Source: Casuarius casuarius (Eukaryota > Chordata > Aves > Casuariiformes > Casuariidae). Taken from it: 64,000 bases of DNA. The number at the start of each line of letters is the position of its first letter. Position 1 is the stretch's first letter. Below the pieces are notes generated by a model. The model was not told the DNA's origin, did no database searches, and worked only from the letters and a program-made list of their open reading frames with translations. The translations under genes were made by a program, and so were the position numbers. Shown here piece after piece: positions 12,601-25,679 of this stretch. The stretch spans positions 2,636,021 through 2,700,020 of the forward strand of contig PTFA01000055.1 in the NCBI GenBank assembly GCA_003342895.1, given 5' to 3'.

Positions 12601-13585
12601 AAATATTATAGCAAATGAGATTTCTGTTCTACAGCCCACCTTATGGGAATACTGCGGACAATTTGCAAAAATGAGATTTTAGAGTAACCGTCACAATAAT
12701 ATAGTATGGAAACCCAGTTGTCAGATTGCTGCTTGTCCAATCAGGAAATATTACAGGATCCATGATCTGTACAGCTTGCTTTTTAGTACTCCCAAAGAGC
12801 TAGTTACAGAAATAGCTATGACTTAACAGCTATTTGCCACAAACTGCGTAGCTAGTAATTTAAATGCCATTTGAATTAGTGAAAATCATTACCTGCATAG
12901 AAGGTAACATCTTCAAGATAAATAATTTCCTACAAATTATTTGGCCTACTCTAATCTCTGTTATTGAACCACTGCAGTTATCTTTTCCCTCCAGGCTGGT
13001 TGCTGTCTAATTGCAAGCTGACCTTGAGGTATAGAAGCTAATGGCAACAGTTATGCAAAAGCTAACATAAGCACCCGGGGTGGAGCATCGCCGCCAGCAA
13101 AGCAAAGCCATGGTTTTTACTCAGCTATCACATTGTAGCTCTTTTCTCCTGACTGCAAGTCAGTTTTAGCACCTCTGCATTAAAAACGGCTACTGCTGTT
13201 TACTGATCAAGTTTCTATTTTGGCTGCGCGTGAGAAGCCATTAGAAATCACCTAGCTGAGTTAGTGTTTTATTGCCCAGTGGAAGTTCAGTGCCGATCTC
13301 TCTCGGGTCAACCATTAGCCAACCAAGTTCCTCACTCAGCTTCAGGCTATCTTTTCCCCAAGACGTTTCCCTTACATAAACCAAAGAAACAACTGAGAGT
13401 GCCTAATACTGTGACCCAGAGACAGGCAGCCTGAACCTTGAGCAAATGTGATCAGAAAGTGTTAGCTAAGCATGATCAGAGAAAGCCTTAGTGTTTATTA
13501 TCCACGAGGGCAAACTGATTGCATTAGTTGCTGCCTGAGGAGCTAGTTACTTAGTAAGCACTGTGCCTGTCTGACCCTTAAGCAG
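9666..13585. other. Unique sequence, nothing recognised
   Basis: AT-rich DNA without recognised repeats or genes. It contains one perfect 10-bp inverted repeat at 10,614-10,642 (listed separately). The 144-codon frame at 11,163-11,597 has no family resemblance. Confidence 0.5.
10614..10642. repeat. Perfect 10-bp inverted repeat
   Basis: AGCAAGGCCT and AGGCCTTGCT are separated by nine bases (tagaaaccc). It is a small stem-loop; such stems occur by chance in a window of this size. Confidence 0.7.
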
Positions 13586-13589
13586 TGTG

Positions 13590-13970
13590 TCTGCAGGTTG
13601 CTGAAGACGGTCGGGTGGCCAAGTTCCCATGCAGGTGGATAAGAGACTTCCTCCTGCATGGAGTCAAACCACGAGCGCAGGCTTTGCAGGTGAGAGCCCT
13701 GCAAAGAGAGGACTTTCTGTTCCACATTTCCCTGGGGTTTGCCAGCACCACCCTGCCCAGCCCTGCAGAGGCCTCTTGGGCGCGAAGCCCACCTGGAGCA
13801 GGGTAGTTGCGGTGGGGGAACCAGGGCTGTCACAAGTCCAGAGGAGCCGTGACTCCGACGCTGGGGAAGCAGGGAGGGAGTCGGAGCCAGGGCGGCCGCT
13901 TGGGGCTTCCACGCTCACGGCATACCTCCTCCTGGGGAACTTCTCGCTCTACGTGCAGATCTGCAACGGA
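13590..13970. other. GC-rich patch C
   Basis: About 380 bases with raised GC and CpG (for example GGGCGGCCGCTTGG near 13,890) between AT-rich flanks. Several overlapping open frames on both strands (73-136 codons) fall here and share no domain. A candidate donor (TTTGCAG|GTGAGA at about 13,690) sits inside it, so a GC-rich first exon is possible but unsupported otherwise. Confidence 0.35.
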
Positions 13971-15737
13971 GAGGAGCCAAATCCTTGGCTTTCCTTTTCA
14001 AAGGGGGTGGATATTTGGCACAGTCCAGGGAACGACTGACTTTGGAATTGTCCTTTTCTGGATTTTCCTGCACAAGGGAGTGAGTTAGACCACTTCCTTG
14101 TTTATAAAAGGCTCGTATTTCATCCTACTTCTGTACAAACAGGGAGTTATGATAGAAAATATAAAGTGTCCTGGAAGCTTGTTTTTGAGAGATGAATTCT
14201 GGAAACTTGAATATGAACTGGATTGCATTTTCAGTTATCTGGGTCATATCCTTCTCTCAGTTGCCTTCCATAAATCCGGAGTAACTATCCAGTTTAAGTG
14301 GAGTTATTTCAGAGTTCTCTAGTGTGACAGAAAAGGACTTGTTTGATTACATTCACATTCGCAGCAATTCCCTAATAACTTTCAGTTGCATTTAAATTAC
14401 TCCTCTAGTAGTTCAACAGGATGGATGTTGTTCAGGGACTGATAAGTCTGTAAATATTTTCTTTGTTAAATAGAAATACCAGCCCCAGTCTTGTCCTCTG
14501 GGAATGTGGCACTGACAGGTGTTAGGGTTCAAAGATCAGAAAACAATAGCATTAACTTTGGAATGGACATGGGTTCCTGACCTGCAGCGTGATGAGTGGA
14601 AAATTCACTCATCAAAGCCCTGGGAAATTAAACACCCCCTAGTCTTATGACTCTTTCATACTGTATTAGTTTTCCTTCACAAGGTTCACTTATCATTGCT
14701 TATTTTGAAGCAGATCTGAAGATTTTGTCCTTGGTATTGTATCACATGCCTTTTTCCTTATGTGTTACTTTGGAACAGATCTGTTCAGACCCTAAACAGT
14801 TAATGTCCTGAAGGGCTGTATTGATAAAATAAGAGGCTTCTGTGTGTATATATAAGTGTGTGTGTATGTGTGTGTTTGTGCTGAGAGGGGAGCAGTCTTT
14901 CTGTATTAAGAAATGCATTTGCTTTTTTCTTCTTAATCCTGTTCTTATTGCATATTTATGACCATCTGCCTGTACTTACTCAGTGAAGCCCTGTTCTATG
15001 ATATCAAGATTATGACAGCTCAGCTCAACAGATGACTGTTCCTTATATCATTAGAAGAAGGCAATTCCCAGAATGTGAGAGTTGCATTGTCTGGCCATCT
15101 CTGTTTCAGGCATTATACTTGTCCTCTAGTTCTTTTAGTTTTGCAAAAGGAGTGCTCATTATATGTTATTTGCACATTCCAGTGTGACAACTTCAGGCAT
15201 CTCATGTGGTTCTGCATTAAGTACAACCTATATTTATCCCCAGATAGTGCCTTTGTTTTTAAAGACTATAATTTAGTCACCAGCATTTCTTTATCTGCAG
15301 CTGGAGTTCTGTTTTTTCTTTTCCTTGCAAGTGCTTCATCAAACTCATCCCTTGAAGGGATAGAGGAGTCTGAGATTCGAGTGTGTGCATTTGTGTGTGG
15401 GGGTGAGCAGGCAGAGTTCCCACCAGCTCTAAAGAGAGTACTCACATGCTGTGCATAGTCCAAACTTGCCTCCTTCCTGGCCTTTATTTGCAATTCAAAC
15501 AACAACAATAATAAAACAAATCTCAGCCAAAGTTTTCTCTCCAAACTTGGCTGGGGTTTCCCTGCACGGATCTCCTCTGTCCTAGTCCCTTGTTTGTTCT
15601 CTTTCAAAGAAACAAACTCTTCTCACATCCTAGCTGGAGCTAACAGGATCCACCTGCCAGCATGAGGCAGCTCTGTATTTTTATGCAGGATTCTGGTACC
15701 TGAACACGACATGACTAAACAAAATTCCTCTCCTTCT
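13971..15737. other. Unique sequence, nothing recognised
   Basis: AT-rich DNA containing one TG microsatellite (14,841-14,880). The 127-codon plus-strand frame at 15,075-15,458 overlaps a 113-codon minus frame; neither resembles a known family. Confidence 0.5.
14841..14880. repeat. TG/TA microsatellite
   Basis: Interrupted dinucleotide array of about 40 bases: TGTGTGTATATATAAG followed by TG repeats with single-base interruptions. Confidence 0.9.
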
Positions 15738-16250
15738 TGTGCAGGGTCCAGGAAAGGGCCACCCAGTTACAAAGTTACGCATAGTTCCTGTGTCCACGTC
15801 TTAAGAAGAGTGTACAAAATTAGAAAGAGCCCCAAGAGTAACTGAGAATAGCTCCCAGAGAAAGACTTATGGAAAGCAAATCAAAATACTTAGCTTATCA
15901 AATGGAACTTTAGCAGGTGACTGGATCACAGTTTTTAAGGTACCATATGGAGACAGGGTATCAGTACTATGGAGATATTTAATCAGGCAGAGGCTTAAGA
16001 AGGTTTAATGTCTGGGTGTTGAGGCTAGACAGATTTACACTGGAAATAAAATGCACATTTTTTAACAGCAGGATTAACTGACTCTCAGATTAATTTATTA
16101 AGATGTGTGGTAAATGCCCTATCATATGAAATCTTTAGCTCCCCCAGAAGCTATATATCTTCATGCAGAAATTCCCGAGAAAATGATATGTAGAAAATAC
16201 AAATTCAAACTAGACGGCTCAGAAGTGCTCTCTTGTCTTTGAAATGGCAG
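15738..16250 (+). mobile_element. Ancient CR1 LINE 3' fragment
   Basis: A very decayed CR1 copy on the plus strand covers the C-terminal part of ORF2 and the 3' UTR. Seen in order: GGTCCAGGAAAGGGCCAC (the 'VQ..AT' block, 15,746 on) and AAGACTTATGG...TTAGCTTATCAAA ('L..L.S' block). Then GGTGACTGGATCACAGT (the 'GDLITV' block), GAAGCTAGAC-like AGGCTAGACAGATTTACAC, GGAAATAAAATGCACATTTTT and GAAATCTTTA. It ends with CAAACTAGACGGCTCAGAAG and a tail at about 16,250. Reading frames are broken many times by stops and indels. The wording fits a CR1 group abundant in turtles and crocodilians and present as old relics in birds. It is different from the copies at 1-138 and 47-48.5 kb. Confidence 0.7.
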
Positions 16251-19200
16251 TTGGTCTTCCCCAGTTCACTGCCAGCACCCGTATTATTGGAATATCAAGC
16301 AGGCAATATGACATTGTTCCTTTATTCCCCTCCATGGCCAGTATTTTATTGCTGATCCCACTCATTAGCCATATCATACTCCCAACTCCAGGACAAAGAG
16401 GCCGAGGTCGGTATGTTAATATGCTTCAAGGAGAGGTGCCCCGGCGCTGCCCCCACTTTGAGTGTGGTTTAAAAGTGAGCATTCCCAGAAAACACCAAAG
16501 AAAGATCAAAGGTCTTCGTTATCAGCTGGAGTGCTCGGTGGCTTGTGTTAGCTTTTTACAACATTGTCCCAACACAGATGAGGGATGAAGTGACAGGTCC
16601 TGTCATTGTGTCCAGGAATTTTCACTCTGTGACCAGAGTTTTGACATACAATACGGACAATGCAGTAGGGAACGAGGGTGGTGTGTGCGCTGACCCCTTT
16701 TCTGTGGGATTCATTCCTTTCCCCCTTCAAAAAAAAAAATTCTCACTTTATGTTAGGTATCATGAGCACCTCTTCCCACAGCAGGTGTCCTGGCCAGCCT
16801 CATTTTATGCTCTAGCAGAAAGAGAGAAAGTCTGTAAGAGTCAGGACTTCAGGATGAAATGACTCCTAACTGACCGGGGGGATTCTCCAGAGTGGGGAAC
16901 TCTCTTCCCGTAAAAAGGCTGTTTATTTCACATTAAGTTTTAATTTAGCAGAACAATTACTTGCTTTCTTCAGAGAAGGAGAACATGTTCCATGAACAAA
17001 GACTGTCTATAACCATTAACTTTGGCCCCACTAGCAAGAGGTCAGGTTTATTTTCCGTACACTGCGCCTGCCAGACCTTTTTTTCCCTTGTTCCATTCTA
17101 CTGCTTTTCATCAGGTCACTCTTATTATAATTCATCCGTGAAAAAAAAGGAAAAAAAATCATTCTTTTAAAGCAAAGTTAATTCAAACATCAACATCCAA
17201 GAAGGAAATTAAACAGTAACAACTGAATTCAGGATTAAGCTTCTTTCTTTGACCAAGAAGCACATGTCTCACAGCAATAACAGGACAAGATCAAATATTT
17301 TTCTAGGACCCCAGCAATTAGCAAGTAAAAAGTGTCACAGTTTTAAAAGGATAAATTCTGATTGGTGTTAGCTACAACTTGTGTTCAGAGTAATGGAGTC
17401 ACAGGCAAGGGAGGGACAGAGTAAATCAAGATTTATATTTGTGACCAAACTTTGCTCTGATCAGCCCTGATTTTGGCTTTACATCAGATGACTAGTCAAT
17501 TAATCACATTTTAAGTAGTCTTTGTTTTTACACTTTCCTTCTCTGATGAACAAGGGAAAAGGGCCAAGAATATTTTGTCAACGACAAAGATATAAAGTCC
17601 CACATGTAGATTCACTTAGCAATAGAAATCCCACAGACATGGATAAATTTATGAGTGCCCAAGAAAATACAGTCTTAAGATTCTGGATATAACCTGAGGA
17701 AGGAAAAGTTATTTTACATTTGATTATTCTCCAAACTCTGCAAAAAACAAGCTAAGCCAGTTTTGGTGTTCAGGGCCATAGGAGTGGCAGCTCTAACTCA
17801 GCTTAAAGGCAGGACATTAGAGTTCACCTTGATCTGGTGAGGACTTAATTCCAAAACTCACTGAAATTAACAGAAAGGCTGTGACTTCTTGGAGATGCAA
17901 GACCCAGTTGGCTATACTGCTGAGGTTGTTAGGTAAGACCTGTGTGGCCTCCAGCAGCTCACGGTCTGTCAGGGGGGCTGTTCTTGGCATAAAAATGAAT
18001 TTGACTGAGGTGCCAACTGGTCTCCTTCTCATCTGGCTGGGGGCCAGCCATGCCGATGGTACTGCTCTTTTCAGAGGGCAGGATCTGGCCTCAGAGAGAG
18101 AAAAATGAGTGAAAGGCAGAGAAAGCTCCAGGCATTTGCTTGGGCACCCAAGGCTCCCCTTGTGTGAAGCTCACCTGAATGAATAAACCTGGCACCTCGG
18201 CGCCAGAGGATGATTCAACTGAGCAAAACCGCAAGGAAAGCCACAAAGAGAAGGCTGGAATAACGAGAGGCAATACGCCCATCACAAAAAACAGATATAG
18301 CAATGACACTGGGGAGGTTATTTTCTCAGCAAATAAACTTTAGAAGCTAAGCTTGCCTCCACCCCTTCAGAAATATGTTGCCTTCAGCCATGGGCCTGTT
18401 ATTCCCAAGTACAGTTTGTTTTGCTCAGTTTTGTCTGTTTCTGTGGTTCATTTGCACTTTCTCTGAAGAGGATGTTAACACACACACACATGCACGCACA
18501 CACATACAAACTGGAAAAAATAAATGTTTTGCTTTCTGGAAACCCCGTGGCTAAGAACAGCTAAAATGTCAGCTGCCAGTTTATTTAGACATGACATGGG
18601 GTATGGCTAGACATTGAACACAGCTGAGACCAATTCTGTTTTGCTCTTGTTATTATATAAAGGTCTTCTGCAAACAGAAAATTGGCAGGGCATTGAACTA
18701 GGGAGGCCTATCATTTGTAGACCTAGTCTTCTTTTGCTATATCCTTTCCACATCCATCTTCTCCCTACAACCAAAGTTGGGGGTTACCCACATCCTCTTT
18801 TCCTGTGGATTTCACAACTGGTTAAAATTAGTGGGATTGTTCCTCCTTTCCTCCATGTATCAGCATTATTCAAAAGGACTGGAGAGGAGGCAGAGGAGAG
18901 GTCAGTCCAGTCTTTAGTAAGCTCTCATCCCAAAAACCATGTGGGGCAAAACTCCCTGTATTCCCGTGAGTGCAGAGATGATAACTTCAGCATAGGTTTC
19001 TCTGCTCCTTGACTCATACTTACCATCCTGGCTGGCTGGAAGGCCAAGCAGGAAATGCCGCTGGGAGGTGAGCTCTCTGCGTCCAGCAAGGCATGGCCCC
19101 AGGCCAGACCCCATGGTGGAGCACATTTCGTCCTTGCTTGCTGAAATTATCTTACCTTCTTATTGTGAGAGCCATTAAAGGAGAGACTTAGTGTTAGATG

Positions 19201-22200
19201 GCAGGGTAGGAACAAAGTCTCTCTCTACACAAGCTGTTTATTTGGTAACTAGCACCAGTAAGCTGGGCACAGTGATGCGTGAAGTGGATGCTGAAGCCCC
19301 ATAGGGCAATGCAGATGGGGACTCGCAGCTGCTATCAGGGTATTACTTGCCTCTTCCTGAATCCTCTGTAACTGTGGCAGGACCAGACTAATTTTATGTC
19401 TGCAGTCACCTCTTGTGGGGTTAAGTCTTCACACACCACAATGGCGAGAGGAACGATGGCTCTTTATCCAGTATTTGCCCAAAGACCTGTGAAAGGAAGA
19501 GGCAATTTCTGCCCCTGAGGACTGCAGAACACAGCAAAGGCTTCCTGTGCCCAGCTGCTGCTAAAACACTGGAGGAGAAGGGGACAAGGGGCTGTGGTGA
19601 GAAGGTTCCTCAAAAAGGCCGAGCTGTCAGAGAGCCCAAAAGGCCATGGGAACCACAAGGGATCACTAACTGCCAAGGCCTGCATAGCTCAGTAGTAGAC
19701 TGTCAAACTTTACAGGGAAAGTTATTCTGTCCTAGATGTGAAACTGAATAAAGAAATACGGAATTTCCCAGCTATATGCCCATTTTTGTGTACTGGACCA
19801 CCACTAACACATGAAGTGAGGAAAACATTATGTATCATTTTGAAGGATGGATCAAGGTGCTAAAGAGCTCTGGCTGTTAGAGTAACTGGCTGTGCTGCAA
19901 CTGGTCACCTCCCCCAGCTGAACCTGGAGCTGACCACTGGTGAAAGTGTGGCTGAAGTAACACAGGAGGGAACTAGTGCATGACCTTTAATTCCAAGGCT
20001 GGAGGAAATCGCCTGCAAGAATGCAGAAGAAATTAGAGGAATTAACTTTGTTCTGTTAATACCAGATCTGTCAATCTGTTTCTTTCAGGAAAGTGTGCTA
20101 CAGTTCCCCTAAACAACTGCCGACTTTAAACGCCGTTAGCTAGAAATCTGGTCACCTTCCATCCTACTTTTCCTGACCTTGAGCCTTAATTGGAAGTTCT
20201 GTGATTCATGACTAAACAGCATAATTGCATAAAGCTGAGGAGAAAGCCATCCAGACATAACTGGATTTATTCTAAATGTGAATGTTTGTGCACGTACTGA
20301 TAAGCACCAGGATAATAACGTAGTACATTCCAGATCTCTGTATATATTAGTGCAAAGCAAATGGCCCCAGGTGGTTTCTGAAATGAACAGAATCCTGCTT
20401 TCGGTCTGGAACTGTTAATTGTTAACTACTCCGATAGGCTTACATTCCTTTTACTTCACAAATTAAACTCACGTGTCATCTGCTATTGATTTCATGGCTT
20501 TAACGTTCAGGGAAGGAAAACAGACTGAGAAACAGAAAAGAAAATCTGTGTCAGGATGTGCTCCACTGTGTAAGCTATATAATAAAGGATCTACAAACAC
20601 AATTTCTTTGGTGTTGTCCAGCCTCCTCTTCCTTCACTCTGGCTAGAAAACAGCAGAGGAAAAAATGGTTGGTGTTTTGCAGAGGCAGATGAGCTCTGAT
20701 GGGAAAGATGTCCTCCCTCCCATCGAGCAGGAGTAGGTCTCCATTCTCTCCAAGCAGCACACAAAAGGGTAGCACCGAATGTAACCCCTAAACAACAAGG
20801 CATAAACCTCAGGACAGGTTTGTGTGCTTGATCTGTTGCCAGCATTTCCCCTCCAGATGTCCATTCATTTCTGTCCTTTCTCCCTCACAGTTCTTGGAGA
20901 TGCAGGTTTTATACACAGCCTGGGCATGGGGTGGCTGACCAAAAGGGGCTTCCCTCCTCATTCTCATCAGAAGTGCTTTTCCTTCTGGAGGAGGAGCCCT
21001 GATGTGTTTTCACTGGACACAGGCCACCAGCACATGAGCACTGCAGGGACTACGGAGCAGCTGAAGCAGAGCAGGCTGGAGAGCCAGCCCCTGTGCTCTC
21101 GCGAAGAAGAGCAGTCCTGGGAGACTGTGGCACCCTCTGGCTTCCCTGCGATCCTGCTTGTGCCAAGATGGGAATGGGTATATTCTCCAGTAGTTCTCTA
21201 TTTAAATAGCAGTCTTTGCTTCTGCAAAGTCTGCTCTTTCAAAATCCTGGGACATTCTGCATATGTCTGGCTTCTTCGAGCAAAAGCATTTTGATGAGTA
21301 CAACACAAATGCTGCACCTCTACAAAAGTACTGCAACCTCTGAGAGTCAGGATCTAGCTGATAACTTTCTTCAGCACATTTTTTGAACACTTTGCACAGA
21401 TATAACCAGAGAGTTTCTGAATTCAGATGGAAACCAATAACTGGCCACCCATCAGTTCCAGAGATCCCCCTGCAGCAATCAAGGCACAAAGTAATGCACA
21501 TCACCCTTTTACTTTCATGAAGTCAGAGAAGCAATGTTCAAGTCCTCAGTCCTTTGCAGCAAGGAAGTCCTTTACACCCACCTCCTGATGACTCAGAGAG
21601 ACCTGCAGTGTGGCCTCTCCCCTTTCCCATTACACTGTTGCTATTTCTAGAATTCCAGTCTCCACTCCTTAAAATTACATTCCATTTCTGTAGGAAAAAA
21701 AAGATGCTACTAAACAGCGTATTATTAGCCACAATTCTTTGGAGATAGACTTTGACATCATATTTGGCCTGTAATTAAGATTTGATAAAACCAACTATTT
21801 ATCAAACCTAAATGTAGTAGGAATATTTCTCCTTTGACAAAGGGAAGCAGGTTTACTCAGATGGACTTTTTCCAGTAGTGAGTACACATCCCAGTGAGGA
21901 CAGCATGAGGGGAGGGCTGATAAAAAGAGAAGTGAAATCAAAGGAAAATTAGCTGTTAAGTAAAAGTGAAACCAATGCCTCAACCACAGGCAACATAGCA
22001 AAACTAAAGGCAATGGAAGTTCATGAGCAAAGAGAAAACACAATTATCTGTGTAATATTATCTAGCTGCTTAAGCTAACTTATTATTTAGAATACCATGT
22101 AAAGGATTTCTTTTAATATATAGAGTCAAACTTTCTGTAGACCTTCATCCTTCCAGCTTGTGAGGAATTGCCCTGATATTTTGAATCTGAGAAAGCTCTT

Positions 22201-23530
22201 AAACTAATATCCTCTCTTGGTTTATAATCTGAGATAACTGTTATTTTTACTGTCTTCCTGTGAATTCAGTCCTCCCTTTAACTTCTTGGGACTCTCTTCA
22301 TGACTGTCCATTTGCTATTCATCCCCTGACACCAGCAGCTATAGCAAAATAATTAGCAATTTGATAAAAACTTGGGAACAGAGAGACAACTGGCATCCCT
22401 TTGGCCATCTTGTGTAGGTCCAATTTTTCTTCCTCTGCGTTCACTATCTGAAGGCTTGGCATACAAAGGGACTTGGTATTTGGATTTGGACTCTGCAACA
22501 CATATCGGATGATCTGGTATATTGTGTAAGGAAGGAGATAAATGGGTTAATTTTCAGGTACACACAATGATGCCACTATTTCCTCCTCTCCTGATTAGCC
22601 TTGGTCTCAGTTTCTGGTAAATAAAGCAGACAAGCACATGGCTCAGTATAGAGGTCCATTATTATCCGGCAGCCATGCTTATTTCTGCCTTCACTGTGCA
22701 TTGCAGGAGCAAGCTGTTAGGGAACAGGCCTCAAGAGAAGAGCCTAGCGGAGGAAGCTTATTAGCCTCTACTGTGTCCCCTAGGGTGGTCCTCCCTCCTA
22801 AGGGTTAATTTACTGATTTCACTGATTATGCTTGTCTGGTTTCACTGTTTTGCACTTGCTCTGCTGCCAAGGGGGAAGAACACAGATGACTTCCTAAATC
22901 GGCAGGAACCCAATGAAAATAGGAATAACACCTGTGGAGACACCACTGTGCTGCTCACAACTCTCATTTATCCAACATGCAAACCTAAAGCAACCACAAT
23001 GCCAGTGGGTGAAATCTTTGGCATTGTAAATCTGGTAAATGTCCCTGACTTCCAGACAGTTTCCCAAACTCAGACTTGCTATGAATCTGCCCCAGTGGCA
23101 TTGGCAGGCAGGAGAGTTCCCCCACATTGCTTCCTCTCCTAGGGGTAAATGATGAAAAGGCAATGTCACAGCATCCTATCTTCTGTTGGACAGTATCTCG
23201 TTTCTTTACCGGGAAAACCACTCTGGCAGTTTGTGCTGGGAGATTAAGGCTTCAGCAGTGTGTCATTGTCATGTTTTCCTAACATTTTTTAATGCACATT
23301 TGTTAGTTGTTCCCTGTATTTGCATGTGGTTGTATTTTCATGCCACAAACAAATGGTTTTAAAATCTGCTTTATCTACACTGATGCGCTAAGTAAGGAAA
23401 AGGTGTTGACATTTTGGTGGTAATATTTGTAAAGGCAACAGGGGTACTGATGCATCCTTGATGTACAGCCAGCTCATTTGATGCGCAGGATGCACAGGGC
23501 TTACAAAACCACTTCAACTCCTTGAGTCAA
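16251..23530. other. Unique sequence, no recognised genes
   Basis: About 7.3 kb of AT-rich DNA. A CA microsatellite lies at 18,476-18,510. The longest frame (156 codons, 20,824-21,294 plus) has no domain, lacks recognisable homology and overlaps minus-strand frames. Nothing else was recognised. Confidence 0.5.
18476..18510. repeat. CA microsatellite
   Basis: About 30 bases of CA repeats interrupted by TG, CG and TA dinucleotides. Confidence 0.9.
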
Positions 23531-23577
23531 GCAACCTGCCTCATTTGTTGTAAAAAAATAAATGAGGCAGGGGTTGC
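23531..23577. repeat. Inverted repeat, 12-bp stem with extension
   Basis: CCTGCCTCATTT (23,535-23,546) pairs perfectly with AAATGAGGCAGG (23,560-23,571) across a 13-nt A-rich loop. After a 2-nt bulge on the right arm the outer bases GCAA and TTGC also pair. The total is 16 pairs in 47 nt. No family was recognised. Confidence 0.8.
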
Positions 23578-24668
23578 AGGGAGCGATCTCAAGGTTAACG
23601 TGCCTGAATGTTGTGCTTAGCAGCTGGATTGCTTTTTGGCCACAAAATTCATGCAAGTTACTAGGCTAGTTGCTCATTCTGAGCATCGTATTATGTGCTT
23701 TTTAGCCACGTATACCTCACTTCTGGTGTCTGGTTTGAGGCAGAGCCTGGATACAGGACTGCCAAACATCTACTCCTATAATTATTCTAACACATGTTCC
23801 CATTATCACAGTAAACCAGCTTTAGAGGAGGCTGAAGCTAAACATGACTGTGCCACCTCCACACCTCCTCCAGCTCCACATTCCTGCCCTCAGCTTTGCG
23901 CCCACCATGCTCAGTCAGCCAGCATTATATCCCGACTGGGCTTTGACCCTCTAAAGGGAGACATGCCGGATTCCCTGTACTTTACTAGGGATGTCGCTTC
24001 TGCTGTTGATTTTTCAAGAGGACAACCAGTTACTAGAAAACTCAGTGATGCTTAAACAGAAAAGCCAGGCAATAGACATTAGAAGTTGGGAAATTTGGTC
24101 CCTTCTTTCAATCTTAATCCTCTCTGTGCTTCCAAGTCTCTTTTGTAATGTCATCCTAAAGGTGCCCAGGCTATGAGAGCTAGTAATTAATGGAAAAGTG
24201 ATCCTGTGAAAAGTGACAGAAGTGTCATCACTGATTAAAGACGAAAGCAAATGAGATCAAATTAAGACTGTAAAAGAAACCTCAATTCTGGCATTTCTAA
24301 AATCTCTGTGTTGGATTTTACAAATCTATCTTTCTTTAAACATTCACCTGTATTTCCTACAAATCTGGTTAAGAACAGGAAGAAAAGATAAGCTGAGGAA
24401 CGTCCATATGAATCATCTACTGCTTTAGTCCTTTCTGCATGCAGTGACAGGGAGTATGGAATGTGAATGGAAAGGAGCATTGACCTAAATGCAGGAAAGA
24501 AAGTCCACTCTTCTAGAGGCCTGTGAAGGCAAGTCCATCTTCTGAGTCAGGGGAAAACCACAATTACAGGGATTCTCCAGTATGAGATTGTTACTTTTTT
24601 TTCAGTTGATGCTCATTTTAGTGCTAAAAATGTCTGGGCTGGATTATGAAAGGCTGCGTGCACTCACA

Positions 24669-24692
24669 TGTGTGTGTGTGCTTGCATGCATA
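24669..24692. repeat. Short TG microsatellite
   Basis: Six TG units followed by the alternating purine-pyrimidine stretch CTTGCATGCATATGTAT. It is roughly complementary to the CA array 270 bases downstream. Confidence 0.7.
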
Positions 24693-24942
24693 TGTATAGA
24701 AAGGACCAGAAGAGAGGGCGAGCTTTCTCCTGCCTGCAGAGGAGTGAGCCACCGTCTGATGGGGGCACAGAAGTACTGCCCACTGCTAGCTTATAAACGA
24801 GCGTGGGAAACTCAGGACTCCTGCCTCAGCCCCCACCTTGCACAGCAGAGCTGGACCAGTATGGAAACGGTGGGCTGTCACTCGAGTGTACCCAGCCCAA
24901 ACTGTGACATGGCTCAGCTGTATCTTCCTGAGGGACTCCTGT

Positions 24943-24999
24943 TTCTCTCTCTCTCTCACACACACACACGTACATATACACAAAAATAAACACACACGT
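24943..24999. repeat. CT/CA compound microsatellite
   Basis: A CT run (about 7 units) passes directly into a CA run (about 7 units). It continues as degenerate ACGTACATATACAC and a second short CACACACG. Confidence 0.9.
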
Positions 25000-25679
25000 T
25001 CAGTGCATGCCCTCTCTAGTCCAGGTCATGTCTCAAAGCCACAGCAGAGCTCTAGATTGCTAAAATAATTTTAAAAGTTAGTCAGCTAAATTTTTCCTAA
25101 AAATCACAGACTATTCACTGTCTTCCCTTATTCATAGTCTGACAGCTGCCCAGATATGTGGGAAGACTGTATGGCCACGAGTCCCCTGTTTGGAGAGAGA
25201 AGTCCTGAGGAAAAGCTCGCTTGCAGGCTTGCCCCTCAATCAAAAGGCTGCCTCTGCAGGGAGAAACAAATCTCTGGGGAAGAAATGCACTTTCCACTTA
25301 CTTTTGCCATCATTTGTCTCCTGCAGAGCAAGCACTCATAGAAAACACTAGCCCAGCCTGGAAGGATGCGCCCATGCTCTGAGCCTTGACATGTTCAATG
25401 TATCCTGTGCAGGTGGCATTTTATTTGTTGGTGCTGTTTTGCAATATCTGACCCATTTTCTCTCGGATGACTACCTACTCCCCTCCCCCTCCTTTTTTTG
25501 GTAATATCCTGAAGGCAGTACCAGCAAAGCCCTGCTCTATGAAAATAGATCCAGGTTTCAACATGCACTACCTCTGTCCCATTTCAGAACAGTTCGCCTT
25601 CAGCCTAGTGACTTTCAACAGTTAGCCTGAGTTTGTCCGATCCCTTATTTATGTCTTAAAATGACAAGAGCCCAAACAC

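Noticed and set aside
16244..16588. 114-codon plus-strand frame starting near an initiator-like ATG
   Set aside because: It begins in the last bases of a decayed CR1 3' end and continues into unique DNA; no domain.
20824..21294. 156-codon plus-strand frame
   Set aside because: No recognisable domain, composition typical of translated non-coding DNA, and no splice or promoter context.
23636..24055. 139-codon plus-strand frame
   Set aside because: Chance-level length, no domain, no gene context.
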